Assembly: GCF_003751085.1 (NCBI RefSeq)
Contig: NZ_RJJY01000001.1
Location: 4,278,001-4,342,000, forward strand
Origin: Micromonospora sp. Llam0
GTDB taxonomy: Bacteria; Actinomycetota; Actinomycetes; Mycobacteriales; Micromonosporaceae
Direction of reading: 5' to 3'
Length of the DNA: 64,000 nt
Shown: piece by piece, positions 24,626 to 33,534 of the stretch
Layout: each line of letters begins with the position of its first letter
How positions within the stretch are numbered: the stretch's first letter is position 1
Program-made: the position numbers and the translations under genes
Notes under the pieces: generated by a model
The model's input: only the letters and a program-made list of their open reading frames with translations
Databases searched by the model: none
Told to the model about the DNA's origin: nothing

Positions 24626-25486
24626 ATGGCGGACGACAGCTCTCCCGCCGAGGTGAGCCCCCCGGTGCTCGCCGAGCCGAGCACCCCGGCGATCCAGACC
24701 GTGCAGCGCGCCGCGGTGATCCTCAACGCGTTCACCGCCGCCCGACCCCGGCTGAGCCTCAACGAGCTCACCGCCAGCCTCGGCACCAGCAAGGCCACCG
24801 CGCACCGCTACACCAAGGCGCTGCGGGAGAGCAACCTGCTGCGCTACGACGAACGCGAGGGCCTCTACTCCCTGGGCCCGCAGATCCTCACCCTGTCCGC
24901 CGCCGCCCGCGCCGCCATGCCGGTGATCAGCATCGCCGGCCCGCACATGCAGCAGCTGGTCCGCGAGGTCGACGAGACCGTGGTGCTCAGCGTCTGGGAC
25001 GGCGACACGGCGGTGGTGGTCCGCGCCGACGACAACACCGACCGGGTGATCCGGGTCAGCGTCCGCACCGGGTCCCGACTGTCGCGCACCGAATCCGCCC
25101 AGGGCCGGGTGTTCTGCGCGTTCCTGCCGGCGGATGACGTCCCCGGGCTGGCCGCCGACCTGGCAGCCTCGGCCGAGCTGCGCCACGAGGTCGACAAGAT
25201 CCGCCGCACCGGAATCTCCGCCAACACGCCGTCGGTCAACGGGGTACGCAGCATCGCCGCGCCGATCTTCCGGGGCCAGACGCTGATCGCCGCCATGGCG
25301 ATCGTCGGCACCACCACGTCGGTGCCGGAGGGCACCGACAGTCCGCTGGCCGCCGCCCTGCAGCGCGCCGCCGCCGTGGTCACCGCCGAACTGGGCAGCG
25401 TCGCCGGCAACGGCCACCAGCCGGACGGCAACGGACGGACCAGCCACCAGCCGGGTGGCAACGGACGGACCAGCCGGCGTCGTTAA
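24626..25486 (+). CDS. IclR family transcriptional regulator (first of a pair)
   Basis: 286 aa. The winged HTH is at about 22-80 (TVQRAAVILNAFTAARPRLS, then LTASLGTSKATAHRYTKAL), and the effector-binding domain at about 95-260 (AQGRVFCAFLPAD, SVNGVRSIAAPIF). The C-terminal tail repeats HQPDGNGRTS/HQPGGNGRTS from a 30-bp tandem repeat. Its stop overlaps the stop of a paralogous, convergent IclR gene. IclR proteins typically control aromatic catabolic operons. It has motif site C in its own promoter and is the best candidate for recognising the shared GTCTCGCA sites. Confidence 0.9.
   Translation: MADDSSPAEVSPPVLAEPSTPAIQTVQRAAVILNAFTAARPRLSLNELTASLGTSKATAHRYTKALRESNLLRYDEREGLYSLGPQILTLSAAARAAMPVISIAGPHMQQLVREVDETVVLSVWDGDTAVVVRADDNTDRVIRVSVRTGSRLSRTESAQGRVFCAFLPADDVPGLAADLAASAELRHEVDKIRRTGISANTPSVNGVRSIAAPIFRGQTLIAAMAIVGTTTSVPEGTDSPLAAALQRAAAVVTAELGSVAGNGHQPDGNGRTSHQPGGNGRTSRRR
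25414..25473 (+). repeat. 30-bp tandem duplication in the IclR tail
   Basis: Two consecutive 30-bp units (25414-25443, 25444-25473) differ at two positions and encode a hydrophilic Gln/Gly/Asn tail that is not part of the IclR fold. Confidence 0.75.
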
Positions 25487-26262
25487 CCGGCGATCGCCCC
25501 CAGCGTCTCGGACAACTCCCCCGCGACCTGCCGCAGCTGATCAGCCGCCTCGGCCTGCGCCGGACCGGCCAGCGCCACGCTGGTGCCGAGCACCGCGAGC
25601 GCGGCGACCACCTGGGTACGTTCGAACACCGGGGCGGCGATCACCCGTACCCCGAAATCCTCCGGTGAGTTGACCGCGACGCCGTCGCGGCGGACCTGCG
25701 CGACCACCTCCCGCAGCGCGGCGGACAGCCGCAGCTGCCGGGCCACCACCGGGTTCTCGGCGGGCGGCAGGTACGCGCAGAACACCCGGCCCTGGGCCGA
25801 GCGGGTCAGGTCCAACGGCGAGCCGGTACGCACGCTGAGCCGCACGTCACCGCTGGTGTTGTCCATGCACCGGACCACCGTCGGTGCCTCGCCGTTCCAG
25901 ATGCTCAGCACCGAGGTCTGGTTGGTTTCGCGGGTCAGCCGGTCGAGGTAGGGCTCAGCGACGGTGACGATCGGCAGTGCGGCGCGGGCCGCCGCCTCCA
26001 TCGCCAGGATCTGCGGCCCCAACGTGTAGGTGGCGGTGGCGACGTCGAACCGCAGCAGGTTGGCGGCGCGCAGCGCCCGCGCGTACCGGTGTGCGGTGGC
26101 CCGGCTGATCGCCAGGTCGGCGGTCAACTCGGCCAGGGTGAGCCGGGGCCGTTCCACGGTGAACGCCCGCAGGATCGTCGCGGCGCGCTGCACCGTCTGG
26201 ATGGCCGGCCCGTCGCCGGTCACCTCGCTCGCCGTACCCGCCGCCCGACCCGTGACCACCAC
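25483..26262 (-). CDS. IclR family transcriptional regulator (second of a pair)
   Basis: 259 aa, clearly related to the convergent IclR protein. Shared segments are AIQTVQRAA, RATAHRYARALRAANLLR, YTLGPQILAMEAAARAALPI and SAQGRVFCAYLPP. The paralogues meet tail to tail with stop codons overlapping by 3 bp. It probably co-regulates the nearby catabolic operons, or answers to a different intermediate. The upstream 54 bp to the SnoaL gene shows no clear motif site. Confidence 0.9.
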   Translation of the reverse strand: MVVTGRAAGTASEVTGDGPAIQTVQRAATILRAFTVERPRLTLAELTADLAISRATAHRYARALRAANLLRFDVATATYTLGPQILAMEAAARAALPIVTVAEPYLDRLTRETNQTSVLSIWNGEAPTVVRCMDNTSGDVRLSVRTGSPLDLTRSAQGRVFCAYLPPAENPVVARQLRLSAALREVVAQVRRDGVAVNSPEDFGVRVIAAPVFERTQVVAALAVLGTSVALAGPAQAEAADQLRQVAGELSETLGAIAG

Positions 26263-26316
26263 GGCGCCACTCTACCGAGCACCCACCGGCCGGCGGGACC
26301 AGCCGGCCGGCAGCAA

Positions 26317-26727
26317 TCAGCCGGCGGCGGCGATCTGCCGGTGCACCTCGGCGCTGTCCCAGTAGTCGACCCGGTGGGCGATCAGCCCGTCGGCGTCCAC
26401 CCGGAAGCGGAACATGCCCCGGATGCGTACCGGCGCGCGCCCGGCCGACACCAGCCGGAACGACATCCGGTACGCCACCGCCGCCCGGTCGCCGTCGACC
26501 AGCAGATCCTCGACCTCGTAGTGCAGGTCGGCGAACTCGGTGAGGAAGCCGTCCAGCCGGGCGCGGTACGCGGCCCGGCCGGTGACGGTGCGGCCCAGCG
26601 CCGCGGTGTGCTCGTTGACGAACCCGGGACTGACGCAGCCGGCGACCGCGTCGGCGTCCCGGGCGTTGAGCGCGGCCAGGTACCGCCGCACCGCGTCGCG
26701 GGTGCGTCCGCCGGTCAGCTCCCCCAC
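26317..26727 (-). CDS. SnoaL/NTF2-like protein
   Basis: 136-aa cone-fold protein: VRRYLAALNARDADAVAGCV, then LDGFLTEFADLHYEVEDLLV and RIRGMFRFRVDADGLIAHRV. Such proteins are isomerases, hydratases or accessory subunits. GTG 26727 overlaps the VOC gene end by 13 bp, so the two are coupled. Its role in the pathway is not resolvable. Confidence 0.8.
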   Translation of the reverse strand: MGELTGGRTRDAVRRYLAALNARDADAVAGCVSPGFVNEHTAALGRTVTGRAAYRARLDGFLTEFADLHYEVEDLLVDGDRAAVAYRMSFRLVSAGRAPVRIRGMFRFRVDADGLIAHRVDYWDSAEVHRQIAAAG

Positions 26728-27164
26728 AGCCGCCGTACGGTGTCGAACACCTGCTGGTCGTGGGAGATCTCGATGACGTTGCCGTCCGGGTCCTTCAACG
26801 CGCAGATGTAGCCGACCGGCGGCGGCATCTGCCGCGGCTCCCAGTGCAGACAGCCCATTTCCCGGGCGCGCTCGGCGATCTCGTCGACGTCGGACCGGTT
26901 CGGCACCTCGACGCCGATGTGCGCGAACGGGTGCAGCAGCCCCAGCTGGCCGCCCTTGTCCTTGTTGAACGAGACCAGCACCAGCACGAACGGTGTCTCT
27001 ACCTGCTTGTCGTTGGAGAGCCAGACGCTCTCGCCGTCGGCGTCGGCGAACCGTTCGACCACCACCAGCGGGGTGAGCGAGGTGTAGAACGAGATGGCCT
27101 TGTCGAGGTCGCCGGTGGGCAGTGCCACGTGCGTCCATCGGGCGTGGGTCAGGCCGGTCGCCAC
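26715..27164 (-). CDS. VOC family (glyoxalase-like) protein
   Basis: 149 aa. A single VOC unit pair: THVALPTGDLDKAISFYTSL at the start and DPDGNVIEISHDQQV near the end, with metal-type His and Glu. GTG 27164 has GGAGG 5 bases upstream. It could be a lyase, epimerase or extradiol-type enzyme. It is coupled to the downstream SnoaL gene and divergent from the aldo/keto reductase. Confidence 0.82.
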   Translation of the reverse strand: MATGLTHARWTHVALPTGDLDKAISFYTSLTPLVVVERFADADGESVWLSNDKQVETPFVLVLVSFNKDKGGQLGLLHPFAHIGVEVPNRSDVDEIAERAREMGCLHWEPRQMPPPVGYICALKDPDGNVIEISHDQQVFDTVRRLWGS

Positions 27165-27331
27165 AGGAACCTCCAGTTGCCGAAATGTCTGTTGCAGCGC
27201 GCCTACCAGGCTATTCGGCACGGTAGCCGGGATCCATGTGCCGGGGACACAAACCCGGCGATCGGCCTTCGAGCTGCGGCAACGGTGCCGCCGCCGGTGC
27301 TCAGGTGACAGGCTGGCGGCGGGAGGTCCTG

Positions 27332-28360
27332 ATGCAGTACCGCAGACTCGGCGACACCGGCGTCGAGGTGAGCACGCTCTGCCTCGGCGCGATGATGTTC
27401 GGTGCCTGGGGCAACACCGACGAACAGGAGTGCCGGCGGATCGTCGGGGAGGCACTCGACGCCGGAATCAACGTCGTGGACACCGCCGACGTGTACGCGC
27501 ACGGCGAGTCCGAACAGATCCTCGGCCGGGCGCTACGAGGTCGGCGCGACGACGTCGTGCTGGCCACCAAGTTCCACGAGCCGATGGGGGACGACCGCAA
27601 CCGACGCGGCAACTCGCGGCGGTGGATCCGGCAGGCGGTCGAAGCGAGCCTGCGCCGGCTCGGCACCGACCGGATCGACCTCTACCAGGTGCACCGGCCC
27701 GACCCGGGCACCGACGTCGACGAGACCCTCGGCGCGCTGTCCGACCTGGTCCGCGAGGGCAAGGTGCTGATGATCGGCTCGTCGGCGTTCCCCGCCGAGG
27801 AGATCGTCGAGGCGCAGTGGGTCGCCCGGCGACGGCAGCGGGAACGGTTCACCACCGAACAGCTGCCGTACTCGATCATGGCGCGGGGGGTGGAGGCCGG
27901 GGTCCTGCCGACCTGCCAGCGGCACCGACTCGGGGTGCTCGCCTTCAGCCCGCTCAACGGCGGCTGGCTGACCGGCAAGTACCGCTCCGCCGAGGTTCCC
28001 GCCGACTCACGGGCCGGACGCAACGCCGACCACTTCGACTTCCGCGACGCCGCCGCCCGGCAGCGCAAACTCGACGTCGTCGGCGAGCTGGAGAAGCTGG
28101 CCGCGCAGGCCGGGCTGAGCCTGATCGAGCTGGCCCTCGGTTTCGTGCTGAGCCACCCGGCGGTGACCAGCGCCATCGTCGGCCCACGCACCCTGCCCCA
28201 GCTGCGCAGTCAGCTCGGTGCCGGGGAGCTGACCGGGCTGCCCGCCGCAGTGCTGGACCGCATCGACGAGCTGGTGCCGCCAGGGCACAACGTCAACCCG
28301 GCCGACGCCGGCTACCGGCCGCCGGCACTCACCGACCCGGCGTCGCGCCGCCGCAGCTGA
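27332..28360 (+). CDS. aldo/keto reductase
   Basis: 342 aa AKR barrel: MQYRRLGDTGVEVSTLCLGA, NVVDTADVYAHGESE (catalytic Asp/Tyr), VLATKFHEPMG (Lys) and DLYQVHRPDP (His), with SAIVGPRTLPQL for the cofactor. ATG 27332 with GGGAGG 5 bases upstream is preferred to an earlier in-frame GTG. NADP-linked reduction of an aldehyde or ketone intermediate is expected. It is monocistronic and divergent from the VOC/SnoaL pair. Confidence 0.88.
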   Translation: MQYRRLGDTGVEVSTLCLGAMMFGAWGNTDEQECRRIVGEALDAGINVVDTADVYAHGESEQILGRALRGRRDDVVLATKFHEPMGDDRNRRGNSRRWIRQAVEASLRRLGTDRIDLYQVHRPDPGTDVDETLGALSDLVREGKVLMIGSSAFPAEEIVEAQWVARRRQRERFTTEQLPYSIMARGVEAGVLPTCQRHRLGVLAFSPLNGGWLTGKYRSAEVPADSRAGRNADHFDFRDAAARQRKLDVVGELEKLAAQAGLSLIELALGFVLSHPAVTSAIVGPRTLPQLRSQLGAGELTGLPAAVLDRIDELVPPGHNVNPADAGYRPPALTDPASRRRS

Positions 28361-28381
28361 CGCCCGCCGGGGGCAGTGCGG

Positions 28382-29419
28382 TCAGGCGACGCGGGCCAGC
28401 AGCAACACCACCGTGACCAGGTAGACCACCGGGATGGCGACGCCCTCGAAACCGACACCCCGGCGTTCACGCAGGATCAGGCCGGCCGCGAGAGTCACGG
28501 TGAGCAGCGTGGTCGACCCGGCGAGGAGCAGACCGGCGGAGGCCGCGTCGGTGTAGACCGACCCCGGCCGGTACGCCGCGTCGGCGAGGAAGATCATCAG
28601 TGAGTCGAAGGCGTTGCCGCCGAGGATGTTGCCGATCCCCAGGGTCAACGCCCCGATCCGGACCGCCGCGATCAGGGTGACCAGTTCCGGCAACGACGTG
28701 ATCGCGGTGGTGACGGTGAACCCGACGAAGCCGCTGGGCAGGCCGGTCGCCGCGATCACCCCCAGGCCGCCCTGCCCGATGAGGTAGCCGGTGCCGCCGA
28801 CGACGGCGGCGAGCGCGGCCAGCCGCCGCCACAGCCGGCGGGTGCTGGGCGCGCCGTCGGCGTCGCCGTCGGCGTCGTACGGTACGTCCTGCCGGGTGTC
28901 CGAGGTCTGCTCGGCCCGCCACATCGGATTCTGTCGCAGCCGGCGGACCAGGTGCAGCCCGTACAGGTAGAGGACCGGGATCAGCAGGCTCGCCGGATGC
29001 ACCCAGCCGATGGTCAGGCCGGGCGTGGCGTAGGCCACGATCGGCAGGCAGAGCAGCGCCACCAGCACCAGCGCCTGCATGATGTTCTCCAGCGAGGCGG
29101 CCGCGTGTTCGATGTTCGACCGCCGGTAGAGCAGATCGGCGATGGCCAGCCAGACCGTCTGTACGGCGATGCCGCCGATCGGGTTGGCGATGGCGAACTG
29201 CGCGTCGCCCTGCCAGGCGCCGATCGCGGTGGTGGCGATCCCCGGTAGCGAGGTGACCGCGCCGAGCAGCAGCGCTCCGGCGACGGCCTCGCCCATCCCG
29301 GTCCGGTCGGCGAGAGTGTCGGCGGTCGACGCCAGCGACTTGCCGGCGAAGACGATCACCAGCAGGGCGACCGCCAGCGCCGCGACGCTCGGCGCCAGCG
29401 GCCAGGTCGACCCGGTCAT
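28382..29419 (-). CDS. sodium/calcium exchanger-type (CaCA) membrane protein
   Basis: 345 aa, about 10 membrane helices in two homologous halves. The alpha-repeat motifs are visible as GAVTSLPGIATTAIGAWQG and ITSLPELVTLIAAVRIG, followed by GNILGGNAFDSLMIFLADAA. A hydrophilic acidic loop (TRQDVPYDADGDADGA) separates the halves. ATG 29419 starts at the first helix; an upstream Arg-rich extension looks non-coding. It is probably a cation antiporter and housekeeping rather than part of the catabolic pathway. Confidence 0.82.
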   Translation of the reverse strand: MTGSTWPLAPSVAALAVALLVIVFAGKSLASTADTLADRTGMGEAVAGALLLGAVTSLPGIATTAIGAWQGDAQFAIANPIGGIAVQTVWLAIADLLYRRSNIEHAAASLENIMQALVLVALLCLPIVAYATPGLTIGWVHPASLLIPVLYLYGLHLVRRLRQNPMWRAEQTSDTRQDVPYDADGDADGAPSTRRLWRRLAALAAVVGGTGYLIGQGGLGVIAATGLPSGFVGFTVTTAITSLPELVTLIAAVRIGALTLGIGNILGGNAFDSLMIFLADAAYRPGSVYTDAASAGLLLAGSTTLLTVTLAAGLILRERRGVGFEGVAIPVVYLVTVVLLLARVA

Positions 29420-29594
29420 CGATGCCGGCGATCGGCTTGCGGTCGGGCTGCGGGACGCTCGCCCTGCCGCGGTGCGGCGGAGCGTTCGCCCTGCGGCGAG
29501 GCGTGGGTCGGTCGGATCATGCCGGTCCTCTACCCCGGCGCGGTGACGGCGAACCGCCGCCACCGCGCCGACCCGGGGCCGCAGGCCGTCACCG

Positions 29595-29630
29595 CACCCG
29601 GGCCCGGGTGTCCGGCCCGTACCGGGCCGG
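29595..29630 (-). terminator. double hairpin after the BMP transporter operon
   Basis: CCGGCCCG (29612-29619) pairs with CGGGCCGG (29623-29630) across a 3-base loop just after the permease stop. The next 16 bases, CACCCGGGCCCGGGTG (29595-29610), are a perfect palindrome. The rest of 29420-29594 shows nothing recognisable. Confidence 0.55.
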
Positions 29631-29632
29631 GG

Positions 29633-30547
29633 TCAGGTGGTGCCGCGCTGGAACGGTTTGGCCAGCGCTCTCGGTTCTCGGTGCTGAGTGGCGAAGACCA
29701 GCATGGCCAGCAGCGCCAACAGGTACGGCGCGGCGATGAGCAACTGCGAGTTGATCGTCACACCGAGCGCCGGCAGCGCCAGCCGCATCGCGTCGGCGAG
29801 GCCGAACACCGCGCAGCCGATCATGGTCCGACCGAGCCGCCAGGCACCGAAGATCACTGCGGCGATCACCAGGTAGCCACGGCCGGCGGTCATGTTCTGA
29901 TTGAACGAACCGACCTCACCGACCGCCAGGTAGGCGCCGCCGAGCCCGGCGAGCAGACCGCAGAACAGCAGCGCCTGCCGGCGCCGGTGGTTGACCCGGA
30001 TTCCGCTGACGTCGGCGGCCTGCGGGTTCTCCCCGACCGCCCGCAACTCCAGGCCCCACCGGCTACGTTCCACCAGCCACCAGGTGAGTGGGACCGCGAT
30101 CAGCAGCAGGTACGCCGGCCAACGCTGTACGAACAACATCGGTCCGATGATCGGGATGTCGCGCAGCACCGGGATGTCCACCCGCCACACCTGGTGCCCG
30201 GTGAAGCTGCTGATAGTGATCAGGTAGCTGGTCAGGCCGAGCACCAGCGCGTTGAGCACCAGACCGACGACGAACGTGTTGATCTGGGCCCGGTGCGACA
30301 GGTTGGCGTGCAGCACGGCGACCAGCACGCCGACGAGCGCGCCGGCGGCCAGCCCGATGGTGGCGCTGCCGGTGGCGCTGGCCACCGCGACCGAGCCGAA
30401 CGCCGCGCCGAGCATCATGCCCTCGACCGAGATGTTCAGCGTGCCGGCGCGCTGCGCCACGTACTCGCCGCAGGCGGCGAAGGCCAACGGGATGGTCAGC
30501 CGCGCCCCACTGGACAAGATGGTGGCGATGTTGTCGGCGGCGCTCAT
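29633..30547 (-). CDS. BMP-type ABC transporter permease (second)
   Basis: 304-aa permease of the BPD_transp_2 family with about 8-9 helices. It contains GTLNISVEGMMLGAAFGSV and the EAA-like cytoplasmic loop LRAVGENPQAADVSGIRV. It pairs with the upstream permease in nucleoside-, purine- or riboflavin-type importers (NupPQ, RfuCD). The start overlaps the upstream stop by 4 bp (ATGA). It is the last gene of the operon headed by the quinone oxidoreductase. Confidence 0.9.
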   Translation of the reverse strand: MSAADNIATILSSGARLTIPLAFAACGEYVAQRAGTLNISVEGMMLGAAFGSVAVASATGSATIGLAAGALVGVLVAVLHANLSHRAQINTFVVGLVLNALVLGLTSYLITISSFTGHQVWRVDIPVLRDIPIIGPMLFVQRWPAYLLLIAVPLTWWLVERSRWGLELRAVGENPQAADVSGIRVNHRRRQALLFCGLLAGLGGAYLAVGEVGSFNQNMTAGRGYLVIAAVIFGAWRLGRTMIGCAVFGLADAMRLALPALGVTINSQLLIAAPYLLALLAMLVFATQHREPRALAKPFQRGTT

Positions 30548-31842
30548 GCCGGCCTGCCTTCCATGGTGGTCTTCTCGCTACCGGTCGGCCCGCTGCCGGT
30601 CTCCCTGCTGCCGGTCGCCTCCGGGACGTCGATCGCCGGCACCTCGGTGCCGGGTGCCGCCGGCTCTCCCGTCGACGGGGTCGGGGTCGGCAGGCCACCG
30701 GTCGGCGGCGGGGTGCCAGCCGGCTCACCGCCGGCCCGCCGCCGACGCAGCAGGGCGATCACCGCCGGCGGCGCCACGAACGCCAGCACCAGCAGCGCCT
30801 TGACCACGTCGACCAGGAACGACGGCACCCCGGTGGCGGCCAGGAAGCTGGAACCGGCGCGCAGCACGCCGAACAGCACCGCCACCGGGATGGCCAGCAG
30901 CGGATTGTTCCGGGCGACCAGGGCGACCAGCAGGCCGTCCCAGCCGAGGTTCAACGACATCCCCGGCTGCAGCCGGTGGCTGCCGATCGGGCTGGTCAGC
31001 AGCAGCGCGCCGGCCAGACCGGCGAAGGCTCCCGAGATGGCCAGCGCCATCCCGCCGAGGGCCCCGACCCGGACCCCGGCGTGCTGGGCGGTGACCGGAT
31101 TGAGCCCGAGCATCTTGAGCCGGAACCCCCACCGGGTCCGGGTCATCGCCAGGCTGATCGCCACCGCGACCAGGATGGCCAGGATCAGACCCCCGTTGAC
31201 CTGCAGATTCGGGTACTCACCGAGGGAGGCGAGCCGGGCGTTCTCCGGCAGCGGGTTGGACTGCGGCGAGACCACCCCGGTGCCCAGCCGGGACTCCTGC
31301 AGCAGCCACGGGGTGTTGACCGCGAACGCCACCAACTGCTGGGCCAGGAAGGTCATCAGCAGCGTGCTGACCACCACGTTGACCCCGCGGAAGCGGTACA
31401 TCAGCGCGCTCAACCCGGCCCAGCCGCCGGCGGCGAGCAGCGCCGCGAGCAGCACGACGACCAGCAGCAGCGGCCCGGGCAGGGCAAGTCGCAGGCCGAC
31501 CCAGGCACCGGCCAGCGCCCCGATCAGCACCTGCCCCTCCTGGCCGATGTTGAAAAAGCCGGACCGGGCGCTGACGCAGGCACCGACCGCGACCAGCAGC
31601 AGCGGCGCGACGTAGAGCAGCGAGTTGCTCCAGGCTCGCGGGCTGGCCATGCTGCCCTGGTACAGCGCCTGCACCGAGGCGCTCGGCGAGCCGCCGGTAA
31701 CCGCGATCAGCAAGGCGGACAGGCCGAGGGCGACGGCGATCGTGACCACCGTCGCCGCGGTGACCTGCCAGCCGCCGGGGCCGGGGGTGAGCCGGGCCAG
31801 CAGCCGCCGGCCGGCCGGGTCCGGGCCGGTCAAGGTGGCCAT
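30544..31842 (-). CDS. BMP-type ABC transporter permease (first)
   Basis: 432-aa permease of the same family, with ARSGFFNIGQEGQVLIGALA and the loop FRLKMLGLNPVTAQHAGVRV. The core ends near residue 370. About 60 extra residues (Pro/Thr/Gly/Glu-rich, no helix) form a cytoplasmic tail not usual in the family. ATG 31842 shares one base with the ATPase stop. It forms the importer with the following permease. Confidence 0.9.
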   Translation of the reverse strand: MATLTGPDPAGRRLLARLTPGPGGWQVTAATVVTIAVALGLSALLIAVTGGSPSASVQALYQGSMASPRAWSNSLLYVAPLLLVAVGACVSARSGFFNIGQEGQVLIGALAGAWVGLRLALPGPLLLVVVLLAALLAAGGWAGLSALMYRFRGVNVVVSTLLMTFLAQQLVAFAVNTPWLLQESRLGTGVVSPQSNPLPENARLASLGEYPNLQVNGGLILAILVAVAISLAMTRTRWGFRLKMLGLNPVTAQHAGVRVGALGGMALAISGAFAGLAGALLLTSPIGSHRLQPGMSLNLGWDGLLVALVARNNPLLAIPVAVLFGVLRAGSSFLAATGVPSFLVDVVKALLVLAFVAPPAVIALLRRRRAGGEPAGTPPPTGGLPTPTPSTGEPAAPGTEVPAIDVPEATGSRETGSGPTGSEKTTMEGRPA

Positions 31843-33485
31843 CAGTGGCTCACCCCGCCGACCAGCATGCCGAGACGTTCCGCAGTGGCCTCGGCGGGGT
31901 CGAGCACGCCGACGATCCGGCCCGAGGAGATCACCGCCACCCGGTCGGACAGGGCCATCACCTCTTCGAGTTCGGTGGAGATCAGCAAAACCGCCACCCC
32001 TTCCGCGGCGGCCTGCCGCAGCCGCACGTACATGTCTTCGATCGCGCCGACGTCCAGCCCGTGGGTGGGCTGGGCGGCGATCAGCACCCTCGGTCCGGCG
32101 GACAGTTCCCGGGCCAGCACCACCCGTTGCTGGTTGCCGCCGGAGAGGCTGCGTACCGGGGTGTCCGGGGACGGGGCGATGATGTTGAACTCGGTCATCC
32201 GCTGCCGGGCGATCTGCTGGATCCGCCGCCGGCTGAGCACCCCGCCGCTGCCGGAGACCCCGGCCAGCGACTTCATCACCAGGTTCTCGGCGATCGTCAT
32301 GTCCAGCACGACGCCGGAGCGGTGCCGGTCCTCGGGCACGATGCCGAGTCCGGCGGCGTGCAGCGCGCCGGCCCGGTCGAGGTCGACCGGTTCGCCGGCG
32401 ATCTCGACGGAGCCGGAGTCGGGCACGACCAGCCCGGAGAGCAGGTCGCCGAGGGTGGCCTGGCCGTTGCCTTCGACCCCGTACAGGCCGACGATCTCCC
32501 CCGGCGCGACGTCGAGGTTGAGGGCGTCGAGGATCCGCAGCTCGCCGAGGAGCACGGTGACGTCGCGCAGCCGCAGCGCCGGCGGGGAACCTGCCGTCAC
32601 CGGCTCTGCCGGTCCGCCGACGGGTTGCCCCGCCGGCCGGTCGCCTGCCGGCCGGTCATCTACTGGCTGGTCCCCTGCCGGCCGGTCGCCGGAACGTTCG
32701 ACCGGCAGCATGCCCAGCGCGGCGCTCTCCGCCCGCAGCGACACATCCCGGCCGACCATCTGTCGGGCCAGCAACTGCGGGGTGGTCTGTGCGGTCGGCC
32801 CGTGGAACACGACCGCGCCCCGGCGCAGCACGGTGACCTGGTCGGTGGCCGCGATGATCTCGGCCAGCTTGTGACTGATCAGGATGACCGCCCGGTTCTC
32901 CGCCTGCACCACCCGGCGCAGCACGGTGAACAGTTCGGCCGACTCGGCCTGGGTGAGCACCGAGGTCGGTTCGTCGAGGATCAGCACCGACGGGTCGCGG
33001 CGCAGACACTTGATCAGCTCGACCCGTTGCCGTTCCCCGGCGGAGAGCCGGTCCACCCGGGCCATCGGGTCGATCGGCAGGCCGTACCGCTCGGCGACCT
33101 GCTCGACCTGGGCGCAGGCCGCGCCCCTGTCGACCCGGCCGCTGTCGCCCATGATCACGTTTTCCCAGACGGTGAGCGGGTCGATCAGGCTGAAGTGCTG
33201 GTGCACCATGCCCAGCCCCAGGTCGGCTGCCCGCTGCGGGGTGTCGATCTCCACCGGCTCGCCGTCGCGCAGGATCCTGCCGGCGTCCCGGTGCACCAGC
33301 CCGAGCAGGATCTTCATCAGGGTCGACTTGCCGGCCCCGTTCTCGCCGAGGAGGCCGTGGATCTCGCCGGGTCGTACGGCGAGATCCACGGCGTCGCAGG
33401 CGACGACCGGACCGTAGCGCTTGCTCACTCCGCGCAGGGTGAGCGCCGGCGCCGTGTGGCCGTCGGTGTGCACAGTCCGTTCCAC
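31842..33485 (-). CDS. BMP-type ABC transporter, dual ATPase subunit
   Basis: 547-aa protein with two nucleotide-binding domains. The first has GLLGENGAGKSTLMKIL, LSAGERQRVELIKCL and LILDEPTSVLT. The second, degenerate as usual, has GLYGVEGNGQATLGDLL and SLSGGNQQRVVLARELS. The linker at about 263-290 is a Pro/Asp-rich repeat (DRPAGD-type units). This is the architecture of sugar/nucleoside importers such as NupO, YufO or RfuB. GTG 33485 overlaps a GAGG site; a slightly shorter start is possible. Confidence 0.92.
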   Translation of the reverse strand: MERTVHTDGHTAPALTLRGVSKRYGPVVACDAVDLAVRPGEIHGLLGENGAGKSTLMKILLGLVHRDAGRILRDGEPVEIDTPQRAADLGLGMVHQHFSLIDPLTVWENVIMGDSGRVDRGAACAQVEQVAERYGLPIDPMARVDRLSAGERQRVELIKCLRRDPSVLILDEPTSVLTQAESAELFTVLRRVVQAENRAVILISHKLAEIIAATDQVTVLRRGAVVFHGPTAQTTPQLLARQMVGRDVSLRAESAALGMLPVERSGDRPAGDQPVDDRPAGDRPAGQPVGGPAEPVTAGSPPALRLRDVTVLLGELRILDALNLDVAPGEIVGLYGVEGNGQATLGDLLSGLVVPDSGSVEIAGEPVDLDRAGALHAAGLGIVPEDRHRSGVVLDMTIAENLVMKSLAGVSGSGGVLSRRRIQQIARQRMTEFNIIAPSPDTPVRSLSGGNQQRVVLARELSAGPRVLIAAQPTHGLDVGAIEDMYVRLRQAAAEGVAVLLISTELEEVMALSDRVAVISSGRIVGVLDPAEATAERLGMLVGGVSH

Positions 33486-33534
33486 CTCGATAGTCGGGTC
33501 AGGCAGTGGATTCAGTGGTACGGGCGGTGACGGG

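Noticed and set aside
29420..29594. A small gene between the CaCA exchanger and the BMP permease operon
   Set aside because: No frame has both a ribosome site and a sensible composition; only hairpins at its right end are convincing.
30976..32874. 632-aa plus-strand ORF
   Set aside because: It is antisense to the permease and ATPase genes; composition is typical of a GC-rich shadow frame.
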